DNA of 11,932 bases from a bacterium (lineage in GTDB: Bacteria; Omnitrophota; Gorgyraeia; Velamenicoccales; JABMQK01): NCBI GenBank assembly GCA_013203265.1, contig JABMQK010000014.1, positions 1 to 11,932 of the forward strand. The letters are read 5' to 3'. Position 1 is the stretch's first letter. Every line of letters begins with the position of its first letter. The notes under the pieces are model-generated. The model ran no database searches. It had not been told where the DNA came from and saw nothing but the letters and a program-made list of their open reading frames with translations. Shown here piece by piece: positions 1 to 6,699 of the stretch. Made by a program: the position numbers and the translations under genes.

Positions 1-2066
1 ATAATAAGACCATTGATATTTGGACTCATACCACAGATAAAGTTGCTGATTTGGTATTTAACGGGATGGATAGTTTTAATCCTATATTTATGATGGCTGA
101 TTCCGGCGCAAGAGGATCAAGACTTCAAATTAGGCAGCTTGCGGGTATGCGTGGTTTAATGGCAAAGCCGTCTGGTGAGATCATTGAAAACCCCATTACT
201 GCCAATTTTAGGGAAGGCTTGACGGTGTTAGAATATTTTATTTCTACGCATGGAGCGAGAAAGGGTTTAGCAGACACCGCTCTAAAGACCGCTGATGCAG
301 GATATTTGACACGACGTTTAGTGGATGTCGCCCAAGAGATTATTATCACAGAAGAAGATTGTGGTACTTTGAATGGGATAACTCTTTCTGCCATCATTGA
401 GGGTGATGAGATTGTTGTTTCCTTGAAAGAAAGAGTTTTTGGTAGGGTTGCTTTAGATAACGTTGTGGATATTATTACTGACGAGGTTATTGTGGAAGCG
501 GGTCAGGAGATAGATGAAGAAAAAGCTGATATGATTGAACGATTGGGTATTGAGAAAATTCGCATTCGAAGTGTTCTCACCTGTGAATCACAGAGAGGTC
601 TTTGTGTAAAGTGTTATGGAAGGAATCTTGCTACAGGTAAATTAGTAGAAATTGGCGAAGCTGTTGGCATTATTGCTGCTCAAAGCATAGGTGAGCCTGG
701 AACGCAGCTTACAATGAGAACATTTCATATTGGTGGCACAGCCTCTAGAATTATCGAACAGTCTTTTATCCGTTCTAAAAATAAAGGAATATTAAAATTT
801 CATAATTTGAGGATTGTTGATAAGGGTAAAGAGTTGGTTGTTCTTAATAGAAATGGTTTTTTGAGTTTAAATGATGAACAAGGACGGGAATTAGAGCGTC
901 ATCCAATTCCTCAGGGCAGTTTTATTTATTTACATGAAGATGATGTTGTTGGAAAGGGAATTGTATTTGTCAGATGGGATCCATATACTTCACCTATCTT
1001 AACAGAAGTAGCAGGTATAGTAAAATATGAAGATATAAAAAAAGGTAATACTATGCGCGAGGAGTTAAATCCTGCTACCGGAATTACAGAATGTATCATT
1101 GTTGAGCACAAAATTGATTATCATCCCCAAATAATAATTATTGATAAAAAGGAAGACGTTTTGGGTATTTATCCTGTATCTGTCAATGCTCATATAATGG
1201 TAAAAGATGGTCAGGAAGTGAAGGGTGGAGAGTTATTAGCTAAGACACCCCGTTTACTTACTAAAACAAGAGATATTACAGGGGGACTACCAAGAGTTGC
1301 AGAATTATTTGAGGCACGTCGTCCAAAGGATCCTGCGGTTATTTCTGAAATAGATGGTTTTGTTGAGTTTGGCGAAACAAAGAAAGGTCAGCGTCAGATT
1401 GTCATTAAATCTTCCACGGGTATGAAGAGAGAGTATACGATTCCTCATGGGAAACATCCTCATGTTTATAAAGGAGATAAAGTTATGGCGGGTCAACAGC
1501 TAACAGATGGACCTGTCGTTCTTCAGGATATTTTACACGTTCGGGGAGATAAAGTTTTACAAGAATATTTAGTTAACGAAGTTCAGGAAGTTTATAGATT
1601 GCAAGGTGTTCGTATAAATGATAAACACATAGAGTTGATTATAAAGCAAATGTTGAGAAAAGTAAGTATTGAAGACTCTGGGGATAGTGAGTTTTTAATT
1701 AATCAACATGTGGATCGTTGGAAATTCCAGAAAGAAAACCAAAGGATAATTAAAAAGGGAGGAAAGCCGGCTTCCGCCATACCTTTACTTTTAGGCATTA
1801 CCAAATCTTCACTAACAACAGAAAGTTTTATTTCTGCAGCGAGCTTTCAGGAAACCACCAGGATTTTAACTGAAGCTGCAGCAGCTGGTAAAAAAGATGA
1901 ACTTTTTGGTTTAAAAGAAAATGTAATAGTAGGTCATTTAATACCCGCTGGTACAGGTTTAAAATTTTATCGAGATATAAAAATGGAGAGTTTTAAGCCT
2001 AAAGAAACAGTGGAGAAAAAAGGGAGTAAAGACAATGTCGCCAACGATAGCACAGTTAATACGTAA
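1..2066 (+). CDS. rpoC: RNA polymerase subunit beta' (RpoC), C-terminal part, 5' end outside window
   Basis: Largest catalytic subunit of DNA-dependent RNA polymerase. The reading frame is already open at base 3, and 687 residues are visible; the N-terminal half, including the NADFDGD active-site motif, lies upstream. Visible residues 35-52 match the bridge helix (GARGS..QIRQLAGMRG). The second zinc site is complete: C120, C194, C201 and C204. The trigger loop begins near residue 229 and contains LTMRTFHIGG (236-245), with the catalytic Arg239 and His242. About 175 residues then intervene before the conserved DITGGLPRVAELFEARRPK (from 424); this corresponds to the SI3 insertion of Gram-negative enzymes (188 residues in E. 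coli). The clamp and omega-contact region follows (VNEVQEVYRLQGV.INDKHIE). A short charged tail ends 32 bases inside rpsL. Family assignment is certain. Confidence 0.98.
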   Translation, partial: NKTIDIWTHTTDKVADLVFNGMDSFNPIFMMADSGARGSRLQIRQLAGMRGLMAKPSGEIIENPITANFREGLTVLEYFISTHGARKGLADTALKTADAGYLTRRLVDVAQEIIITEEDCGTLNGITLSAIIEGDEIVVSLKERVFGRVALDNVVDIITDEVIVEAGQEIDEEKADMIERLGIEKIRIRSVLTCESQRGLCVKCYGRNLATGKLVEIGEAVGIIAAQSIGEPGTQLTMRTFHIGGTASRIIEQSFIRSKNKGILKFHNLRIVDKGKELVVLNRNGFLSLNDEQGRELERHPIPQGSFIYLHEDDVVGKGIVFVRWDPYTSPILTEVAGIVKYEDIKKGNTMREELNPATGITECIIVEHKIDYHPQIIIIDKKEDVLGIYPVSVNAHIMVKDGQEVKGGELLAKTPRLLTKTRDITGGLPRVAELFEARRPKDPAVISEIDGFVEFGETKKGQRQIVIKSSTGMKREYTIPHGKHPHVYKGDKVMAGQQLTDGPVVLQDILHVRGDKVLQEYLVNEVQEVYRLQGVRINDKHIELIIKQMLRKVSIEDSGDSEFLINQHVDRWKFQKENQRIIKKGGKPASAIPLLLGITKSSLTTESFISAASFQETTRILTEAAAAGKKDELFGLKENVIVGHLIPAGTGLKFYRDIKMESFKPKETVEKKGSKDNVANDSTVNT
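2021..2026 (+). promoter_or_regulatory. Ribosome binding site for rpsL inside the end of rpoC
   Basis: AGGGAG lies 8 bases before the ATG at 2035 and within the rpoC coding sequence. It supports that rpsL start even though the start lies inside rpoC. The encoded N-terminus (MSPTIAQLIRK) fits the S12 family. Confidence 0.75.
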
Positions 2067-2409
2067 AGAAAGAATTTCAAAAAGCAAAAAGTCAAAATCT
2101 CCGGCTCTACAAGGTTGTCCGCAGAGAAGAGGTGTATGTCTTCAAGTAAGGACGATGACCCCTAAGAAGCCCAATTCTGCTTTACGTAAGATTGCTCGTG
2201 TACGCTTAACAACAGGCATAGAGGTTACTTCTTATATACCTGGCGAAGGGCATAATCTCCAAGAACATTCTATTGTTTTAGTTAGGGGTGGAAGGGTTAA
2301 GGATTTACCGGGCGTGCGTTATCATATTGTTAGAGGAACTTTAGATACAGCAGGAGTTAGCAATAGAAAAAAATCTCGTTCAAAATATGGAACTAAGAGA
2401 GCAAAATAG
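2035..2409 (+). CDS. rpsL: 30S ribosomal protein S12
   Basis: S12 sits at the decoding centre of the small subunit and controls tRNA selection accuracy. The 124 residues match the usual bacterial length. Residues 43-48 (PKKPNS) and 85-93 (GGRVKDLPG) are the two conserved loops facing the A site. Both lysines whose mutation gives streptomycin resistance in E. coli (K42 and K87) have lysine equivalents here, K44 and K89, so the sequence is wild type at these sites. D90 matches the aspartate that RimO methylthiolates in species having that enzyme. The chosen ATG gives the canonical N-terminus, has a good ribosome binding site, and lies 32 bases inside rpoC, so rpsL has no intergenic leader of its own. 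The C-terminus (SRSKYGTKRAK) is complete. Confidence 0.98.
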   Translation: MSPTIAQLIRKERISKSKKSKSPALQGCPQRRGVCLQVRTMTPKKPNSALRKIARVRLTTGIEVTSYIPGEGHNLQEHSIVLVRGGRVKDLPGVRYHIVRGTLDTAGVSNRKKSRSKYGTKRAK

Positions 2410-2448
2410 GATTTTTATTTTTAAATAAATTAGAAAGAAAATAAAGTT

Positions 2449-2919
2449 ATGAGAAGAAGAAGAGCAGAAAAAAGAAAGATTTTACCAGATCCAAAATATA
2501 ACAGTAAACTAGTTACTAAGTTTATCAATATAATTATGCTTAAGGGAAAACGCTCAATTGCCGAGAAGATTGTTTATGGATCTTTTGATATACTGAAGAA
2601 AAAAACAGGAGAGTTAGATGCAATAAAGGCTTTCCAAAGAGTGATTGATAATGCCCGGCCGCGTTTAGAAGTTAAGCCTCGACGCATAGGAGGAGCGACA
2701 TATCAAGTACCCATAGAAGTAAGGGCAGAGAGAGGTGTATCTATAGCTTTGCGTTGGATAAAGGATTTTGCAAGGTCTAAAAAAGGTAGGACTATGATAG
2801 ATAAATTAGCGGAAGAATTAATTTCAGCTTATAAGGGCGAAGGATCTGTGATTAAGAAACGGGATGATACTCATAAGATGGCTGAGGCCAATAAGGCATT
2901 TGCACATTTTAAATGGTAA
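2449..2919 (+). CDS. rpsG: 30S ribosomal protein S7
   Basis: S7 nucleates assembly of the 30S head, binding 16S rRNA and lining the E site. The 156 residues match the short bacterial form. Recognisable segments are KRKILPDPKY near the N-terminus, the beta-hairpin core RRIGGATYQVPIEVR (about 78-92), and the C-terminal KKRDDTHKMAEANKAFAHFKW. It starts 39 bases after rpsL; the spacer is almost pure A/T and offers only a weak purine stretch (AGAAAG) before the ATG. The next gene begins on or next to the rpsG stop. In E. coli S7 represses translation of the str operon by binding the rpsL-rpsG spacer; the short spacer here shows no comparable RNA structure. Confidence 0.98.
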   Translation: MRRRRAEKRKILPDPKYNSKLVTKFINIIMLKGKRSIAEKIVYGSFDILKKKTGELDAIKAFQRVIDNARPRLEVKPRRIGGATYQVPIEVRAERGVSIALRWIKDFARSKKGRTMIDKLAEELISAYKGEGSVIKKRDDTHKMAEANKAFAHFKW

Positions 2920-2927
2920 TGTTAGCT

Positions 2928-4997
2928 ATGGCAAGAAAAGTTGAATTAGAGAAAATTAGAAATATAGGTATTATCGCTCATATTGATGCCGGTAAGACAA
3001 CGACTACTGAACGTTTATTATATTATACTGGCAAGATCTACAAGATGGGCGAGGTGCATGATGGAACTGCGACGATGGATTGGATGATACAAGAACAGAA
3101 GAGAGGAATAACTATTACCGCCGCAAACACAACCTGCTTTTGGAAAGATTATCAGATAAACATAATTGATACCCCCGGCCACGTAGATTTTACTGTGGAG
3201 GTAGAACGGTCGCTTAAAGTGCTAGATGGTGCCGTTGTCGTTTTTTGTGGCGTTGGGGGAGTTGAACCTCAATCAGAGACAGTTTGGAGACAGGCAGACA
3301 AATACAGAGTGCCACGTATCGCATATGTAAATAAGATGGATAGAATAGGTGCAGATTTTTACTCTTGCATCGAACAGATTCATTCACGCTTAGGAGCCAA
3401 TGCAGCAGCAATAAATATTCCCTATTTTGATAATAATGAGGAATTAGTAGGTATTATTGATTTAATAGAAAAGAGATTAGTAACTTATATTGATAGCGAA
3501 GGTATAAAGTTAGAGAGACACGAAATACCTTCTGATTATCAAGCAAAGGCTAACAAATATAGAGAAATATTGTTAGAACACATAGCAGAAGTTAATGAGG
3601 ATATTCTTAGTAAGATCGTCCACGGAATTAAGATAGAAGAAGAAGAAATAAAAAGAGTTATTAGAGAAGAGGTTATTAGAAATAAATTTGTTCCTGTTCT
3701 ATTCGGTTCTTCTTTAAAGAATAGGGGATTACAGATATTGCTTGATGCGATATGTGAATATTTACCTTCTCCTTTAAATATGCCTCCAGTAAAGGGTGTT
3801 GATCCGGATAGTGGTGAATATAAAGAGTTAGTTATAAACGATGAGGCACCTTTGTGTGCTTTATGTTTTAAGGTGGTAACTGATCCTTATGTGGGAAGAC
3901 TTAGCTATGTTAGGTTGTATTCAGGACAAATTAAATCAGGCAGTTATGTATATAATAGTTCTAGGCGAGAGAAAGAAAAAATCACCAAGTTAGTTCATAT
4001 GCACGCTAATAAACAGGAGATAGTTGATAGTATTTCATGCGGAGAGATAGCTGCGATTGTTGGTCTTAAAGAGACCAAGACAGGAGATACGCTCTGTGAG
4101 AAAAATTCACCGATTATACTCGAAGAGATAAAGTTTCCTCAGCCCGTAGTGACTTTGGCTATTGAACCTAAGACGAAAGTAGATCAGGAACGTCTCGGTT
4201 TTGCTTTGAAAAAATTTGAAGAAGAAGATCCGTCTTTCCAAGTAAAATATAATAGCGAGACAGGTCAAACTGTTATTTCTGGAATGGGACAGTTGCATTT
4301 GGAGATTTTTGTAGATAGGATGTTACGAGAGTTTAATGTAGAAGCAAATGTAGGTAAACCCCAGGTTGCTTATAGGGAGACTATTACCAAAAAGGTGCAT
4401 TCTACTGGTAAGTTCATTCAGCAAACAGGAGGTCACGGTCAATACGGACACGTTGTTATCGAGATGGAACCACAGGATGCAAGTAAGGGAGTTGTATTTC
4501 AAGATAAGACAAAAGGTGGTGCTATACCGAGAGAGTTTATTTCTGCGGTTAAACAAGGTATTGTGATTGCTTCTGAAAGTGGTTTGTTGGCAAGTTATCC
4601 TGTAACCGGAATAATAGTTACGCTTGTAGATGGTTCTTCTCATGAAGTTGATTCTTCAGAGTTGGCGTTTAAAATGGCTGCCTCTATCGCTTTTACAGAA
4701 GGTTTGAAAAAGGCTAAGGAAATCTTGCTTGAACCTATTATGGAGATTGAAATTATTGTTCCACAAGAATATATGGGTTCAGTGATAGGTGATTTTAATA
4801 GCAAGAGAGGAAAAGTTGTTTCATTAGGACAGCGTGCAAACGTAAAATTAGTACACGGTTATATCCCTTTAGTAGAGACTTTTGATTATGTCACTGCATT
4901 ACGTTCACTTACGCAAGGTAGAGCATCCTATACAATGGAGCCCTCTTTTTATCAAGAGGTGCCAGAAGATATATTAGGTAAATTAGGGATAAAATAA
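2928..4997 (+). CDS. fusA: Translation elongation factor G (EF-G)
   Basis: Ribosome-dependent GTPase that drives translocation of tRNA and mRNA; with RRF it also recycles ribosomes. With the chosen start it has 689 residues, normal for the family. GTPase motifs are AHIDAGKT (17-24), RGITI (59-63), DTPGHVDF (81-88) and NKMD (135-138). Domains II to V follow, with the domain III motif GMGQLHLEI, the domain IV segment TGGHGQYGHV (from 500), and the C-terminal LTQGRASYTMEP. Three in-frame ATGs are possible: 2913, 2919 (forming TAATG with the rpsG stop) and 2928. I chose 2928 because MARKVELEKIRNIGI matches the usual EF-G N-terminus. None has a clear ribosome binding site, so coupling to rpsG is likely. 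Domain IV has His503 where most homologues have Arg. Confidence 0.97.
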   Translation: MARKVELEKIRNIGIIAHIDAGKTTTTERLLYYTGKIYKMGEVHDGTATMDWMIQEQKRGITITAANTTCFWKDYQINIIDTPGHVDFTVEVERSLKVLDGAVVVFCGVGGVEPQSETVWRQADKYRVPRIAYVNKMDRIGADFYSCIEQIHSRLGANAAAINIPYFDNNEELVGIIDLIEKRLVTYIDSEGIKLERHEIPSDYQAKANKYREILLEHIAEVNEDILSKIVHGIKIEEEEIKRVIREEVIRNKFVPVLFGSSLKNRGLQILLDAICEYLPSPLNMPPVKGVDPDSGEYKELVINDEAPLCALCFKVVTDPYVGRLSYVRLYSGQIKSGSYVYNSSRREKEKITKLVHMHANKQEIVDSISCGEIAAIVGLKETKTGDTLCEKNSPIILEEIKFPQPVVTLAIEPKTKVDQERLGFALKKFEEEDPSFQVKYNSETGQTVISGMGQLHLEIFVDRMLREFNVEANVGKPQVAYRETITKKVHSTGKFIQQTGGHGQYGHVVIEMEPQDASKGVVFQDKTKGGAIPREFISAVKQGIVIASESGLLASYPVTGIIVTLVDGSSHEVDSSELAFKMAASIAFTEGLKKAKEILLEPIMEIEIIVPQEYMGSVIGDFNSKRGKVVSLGQRANVKLVHGYIPLVETFDYVTALRSLTQGRASYTMEPSFYQEVPEDILGKLGIK

Positions 4998-5101
4998 TGT
5001 TAATGCAAGAACGCAAAAGATCAGCTGTAAATCGACAAATAGAAAAGAATATTATTTTACAGTTCAATTTGCGTCTTAGCGATTCTAAAGGAGGTGTTTA
5101 A
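4997..5101 (+). CDS. Possible 34-residue small ORF tiled between fusA and tuf
   Basis: This is an open frame of 34 codons plus TAA that fills the whole fusA-tuf gap. Its ATG shares a base with the fusA stop (TAATG at 4995-4999), and its TAA shares a base with the tuf start (TAATG at 5099-5103). AGGGA at 4985-4989 lies 7 bases before the ATG; a second in-frame ATG is at 5003. The predicted peptide is basic in its first half (QERKRSAVNRQIEK) and ends DSKGGV, where the codons coincide with the tuf ribosome binding site. I recognise no family; it does not resemble ribosomal protein L33 or another expected neighbour. It could be a leader peptide coupling fusA to tuf translation, or a chance frame. 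A 34-codon open frame is not rare by chance, so the tiling is the main support. Confidence 0.3.
   Translation: MLMQERKRSAVNRQIEKNIILQFNLRLSDSKGGV
5005..5080 (+). promoter_or_regulatory. Long imperfect hairpin in the fusA-tuf spacer
   Basis: Paired segments read directly from the bases are: 5005-5006 with 5079-5080; 5007-5009 with 5075-5077; 5011-5017 (ACGCAAA) with 5068-5074 (TTTGCGT); and 5023-5031 with 5056-5064 (nine pairs, one G-U). Two single-base bulges, an asymmetric internal loop (5 and 3 bases) and a 24-base A-rich terminal loop separate them. This gives about 21 pairs, ending 6 bases before the tuf ribosome binding site. No T-run follows, so it is not a typical terminator. It may be a leader structure, an RNA processing site or a translational control element for tuf. 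No folding energy was computed. Confidence 0.45.
5087..5095 (+). promoter_or_regulatory. Very strong ribosome binding site of tuf
   Basis: AAAGGAGGT is a full complement of the usual 16S anti-Shine-Dalgarno end and lies 5 bases before the tuf ATG. It is the strongest such site in the window, fitting the very high EF-Tu demand. It also forms the last codons of the possible small ORF ending at 5101. Confidence 0.9.
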
Positions 5102-6294
5102 TGGCTAAGGAAAAATTTGTAAGGTCAAAGCCGCATTTAAACATTGGGACGATTGGACACGTAGATCACGGTAAGACGACACTCACTTCTGCTATTACAC
5201 AAGTATTGAGCAAAAAAGGTTTTGCTGAATCAAGATCATTTGATTCCATTGATAATGCTCCAGAGGAGAAGGAGAGAGGCGTAACCATTAATATTGCTCA
5301 CGTTGAGTATCAGACGGAGGCTAGGCATTATGCTCACATAGATTGTCCTGGTCACGCAGATTATATTAAGAATATGATTACAGGTGCAGCTCAGATGGAT
5401 GGTGCGATATTAGTCGTTTCTGCAGCTGATGGCCCGATGCCTCAGACAAGAGAGCATATATTATTAGCTAGACAGGTTAATGTACCAGCGATAGTTGTGT
5501 TTTTAAACAAGTGCGATACGGTTGATGATAAAGAGCTAATTGATCTTGTAGAGGTAGAAGTAAGGGAATTGCTGACGAAATATAAATTTCCTGGGGATAA
5601 AATTCCGATTATAAAAGGAAGTGCTTTAGAAGCAATGAATAATCCAGACGATGATGCAAAGACCCAGCCGATACTTGATTTAATGAAAGCAGTGGATGAA
5701 CATATATCTTTGCCTAAGAGAGAGTTAGATAAGCCTTTCTTGATGGCTGTAGAAGACGTATTCTCTATTTCTGGTAGAGGAACTGTTGGTACTGGTAGAA
5801 TCGAGCGTGGTAAGGTTAAATTAAATGAAGCCGTAGAGATTGTTGGTTTACGTCCAGAAGTTCAGAAGTCAGTTGTAACCGGTGTAGAGATGTTTAGAAA
5901 ACTCCTTGATGAAGGTCAAGCAGGAGACAATGTGGGTTTATTGTTACGAGGAGTTGATAAAGAGAGCATCGAAAGAGGAATGGTTTTAGCGGCGCCTGGT
6001 TCAATTACGCCTCATACAAAGTTTAAAGCAGAAGTTTATATATTGACTAAAGAAGAAGGCGGCAGGCACACCCCGTTTTTTAAAGGTTATCGCCCCCAGT
6101 TTTATTTTAGGACTACCGATGTTACTGGTACGATTACTTTACCAGAGGGTGTAGAAATGGTTATGCCTGGTGATAATATTAGTGTTGAAGGCGAGTTGAT
6201 TATACCTATAGCTATGGAAAAAGAGTTGCGTTTTGCTATTCGAGAAGGCGGTCGTACTGTTGGCGCAGGCGTTGTTTCAGAGATAATACAGTAG
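5101..6294 (+). CDS. tuf: Translation elongation factor Tu (EF-Tu)
   Basis: GTPase that delivers aminoacyl-tRNA to the ribosomal A site. The 397 residues match the family length. GTP-binding motifs are GHVDHGKT (19-26), RGVTI (59-63, with switch I Thr62), DCPGHADY (81-88, with catalytic His85) and NKCD (136-139). SALEA near 175 is the G5 loop. Domains II and III follow, with SGRGTVGTGRIERG, the domain III tract GGRHTPFFKGYRPQFYFRTTDVTG (about 315-338, given here as its span), and a C-terminus GGRTVGAGVVSEIIQ. It lies 103 bases after fusA, the longest gap in the window, and has a near-perfect ribosome binding site. It is the only tuf copy visible; a second copy elsewhere cannot be excluded. 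Nothing in the protein looks unusual. Confidence 0.99.
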   Translation: MAKEKFVRSKPHLNIGTIGHVDHGKTTLTSAITQVLSKKGFAESRSFDSIDNAPEEKERGVTINIAHVEYQTEARHYAHIDCPGHADYIKNMITGAAQMDGAILVVSAADGPMPQTREHILLARQVNVPAIVVFLNKCDTVDDKELIDLVEVEVRELLTKYKFPGDKIPIIKGSALEAMNNPDDDAKTQPILDLMKAVDEHISLPKRELDKPFLMAVEDVFSISGRGTVGTGRIERGKVKLNEAVEIVGLRPEVQKSVVTGVEMFRKLLDEGQAGDNVGLLLRGVDKESIERGMVLAAPGSITPHTKFKAEVYILTKEEGGRHTPFFKGYRPQFYFRTTDVTGTITLPEGVEMVMPGDNISVEGELIIPIAMEKELRFAIREGGRTVGAGVVSEIIQ

Positions 6295-6315
6295 TCAACA
6301 GGATTTAAAAAATAG

Positions 6316-6350
6316 CTAAGACAAACTTAGAAAATAGGAAAACCTATTTT
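6316..6350 (+). terminator. Two back-to-back hairpins between tuf and rpsJ; possible weak terminator or S10 leader element
   Basis: Hairpin 1 pairs CTAAG (6316-6320) with CTTAG (6326-6330) around loop ACAAA. Hairpin 2 begins on the next base: AAAATAGG (6331-6338) pairs perfectly with CCTATTTT (6343-6350) around loop AAAA. The descending arm of hairpin 2 ends in TTTT, but the following bases are GATAGTAATAG rather than a T-run, and only two pairs are G-C, so termination would be weak. The pair lies 22 bases after the tuf stop and 32 bases before the rpsJ ATG. Attenuation, a processing site, or a 3' stabiliser for tuf mRNA are alternatives. Confidence 0.45.
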
Positions 6351-6382
6351 GATAGTAATAGTTTTCTGTAAAATTTAAACAA

Positions 6383-6691
6383 ATGGCTAAAGAACAAATA
6401 ATAAGGATTAAGCTAAAAGCATATGATCATCGTTTAATCGATAAATCGGCTGCTGAGATTGCAGATACAGCTAGACGTACAGGCGCAAAGGTATCTGGTC
6501 CAATTCCTTTACCAACAAAGAAGGAAATATATACTGTCAATCGTTCTCCAGTTATCGATAAGAAGTCTCGGGAACAGTTTTTATTGGCGACTCATAAGCG
6601 GCTTTTAGAATTATCTGGTCCTACAGCAAAGACCATAGATGCCTTAAGGAAGTTAAATTTGCCCGCAGGAGTGCATGTCGAGATAAAGTAG
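6383..6691 (+). CDS. rpsJ: 30S ribosomal protein S10 (NusE)
   Basis: S10 is part of the 30S head and, as NusE, joins NusB and NusG in transcription antitermination. The 102 residues match the family. Seen are IRIKLKAYDHRLID at the N-terminus, the long-loop segment TGAKVSGPIPLPTKKEIYTVNRSP (about 33-56, given as its span), then KKSREQF and the C-terminal LPAGVHVEIK. It opens the S10 block, 88 bases after tuf. The bases before its ATG (TTTAAACAA) contain no ribosome binding site; the leader is A/T-rich. The spacer carries two hairpins but is too short for an E. coli type S10 leader, where L4 acts. The tuf-S10 linkage makes read-through from the str genes likely. Confidence 0.98.
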   Translation: MAKEQIIRIKLKAYDHRLIDKSAAEIADTARRTGAKVSGPIPLPTKKEIYTVNRSPVIDKKSREQFLLATHKRLLELSGPTAKTIDALRKLNLPAGVHVEIK

Positions 6692-6699
6692 GTTAAGTT

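Noticed and set aside
125..397. 90-residue minus-strand open frame opposite rpoC, and similar minus-strand frames at 9813-10130, 4107-4298 and 11375-11563
   Set aside because: Each lies opposite a strongly conserved gene and has no ribosome binding site or recognisable protein content.
2410..2448. A/T-only inverted repeat (TTTATT and AATAAA) in the rpsL-rpsG spacer as a terminator or S7 binding site
   Set aside because: The stem has no G-C pair, and such symmetry is common in A/T runs. Nothing resembles the E. coli S7 target.
3951..3956. Perfect TATAAT inside fusA
   Set aside because: No acceptable -35 box lies at 16-18 bases upstream, and it sits within conserved coding sequence.
4323..4643. 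106-residue minus-strand open frame opposite fusA
   Set aside because: It is a shadow of fusA codon usage, has no family motif, and lies across the conserved EF-G domain IV.
6349..6374. TTGATA and TAAAAT before rpsJ as an S10 promoter
   Set aside because: The spacing is only 14 bases and the start point would fall at or after the ATG. A/T-rich spacers give many such boxes.
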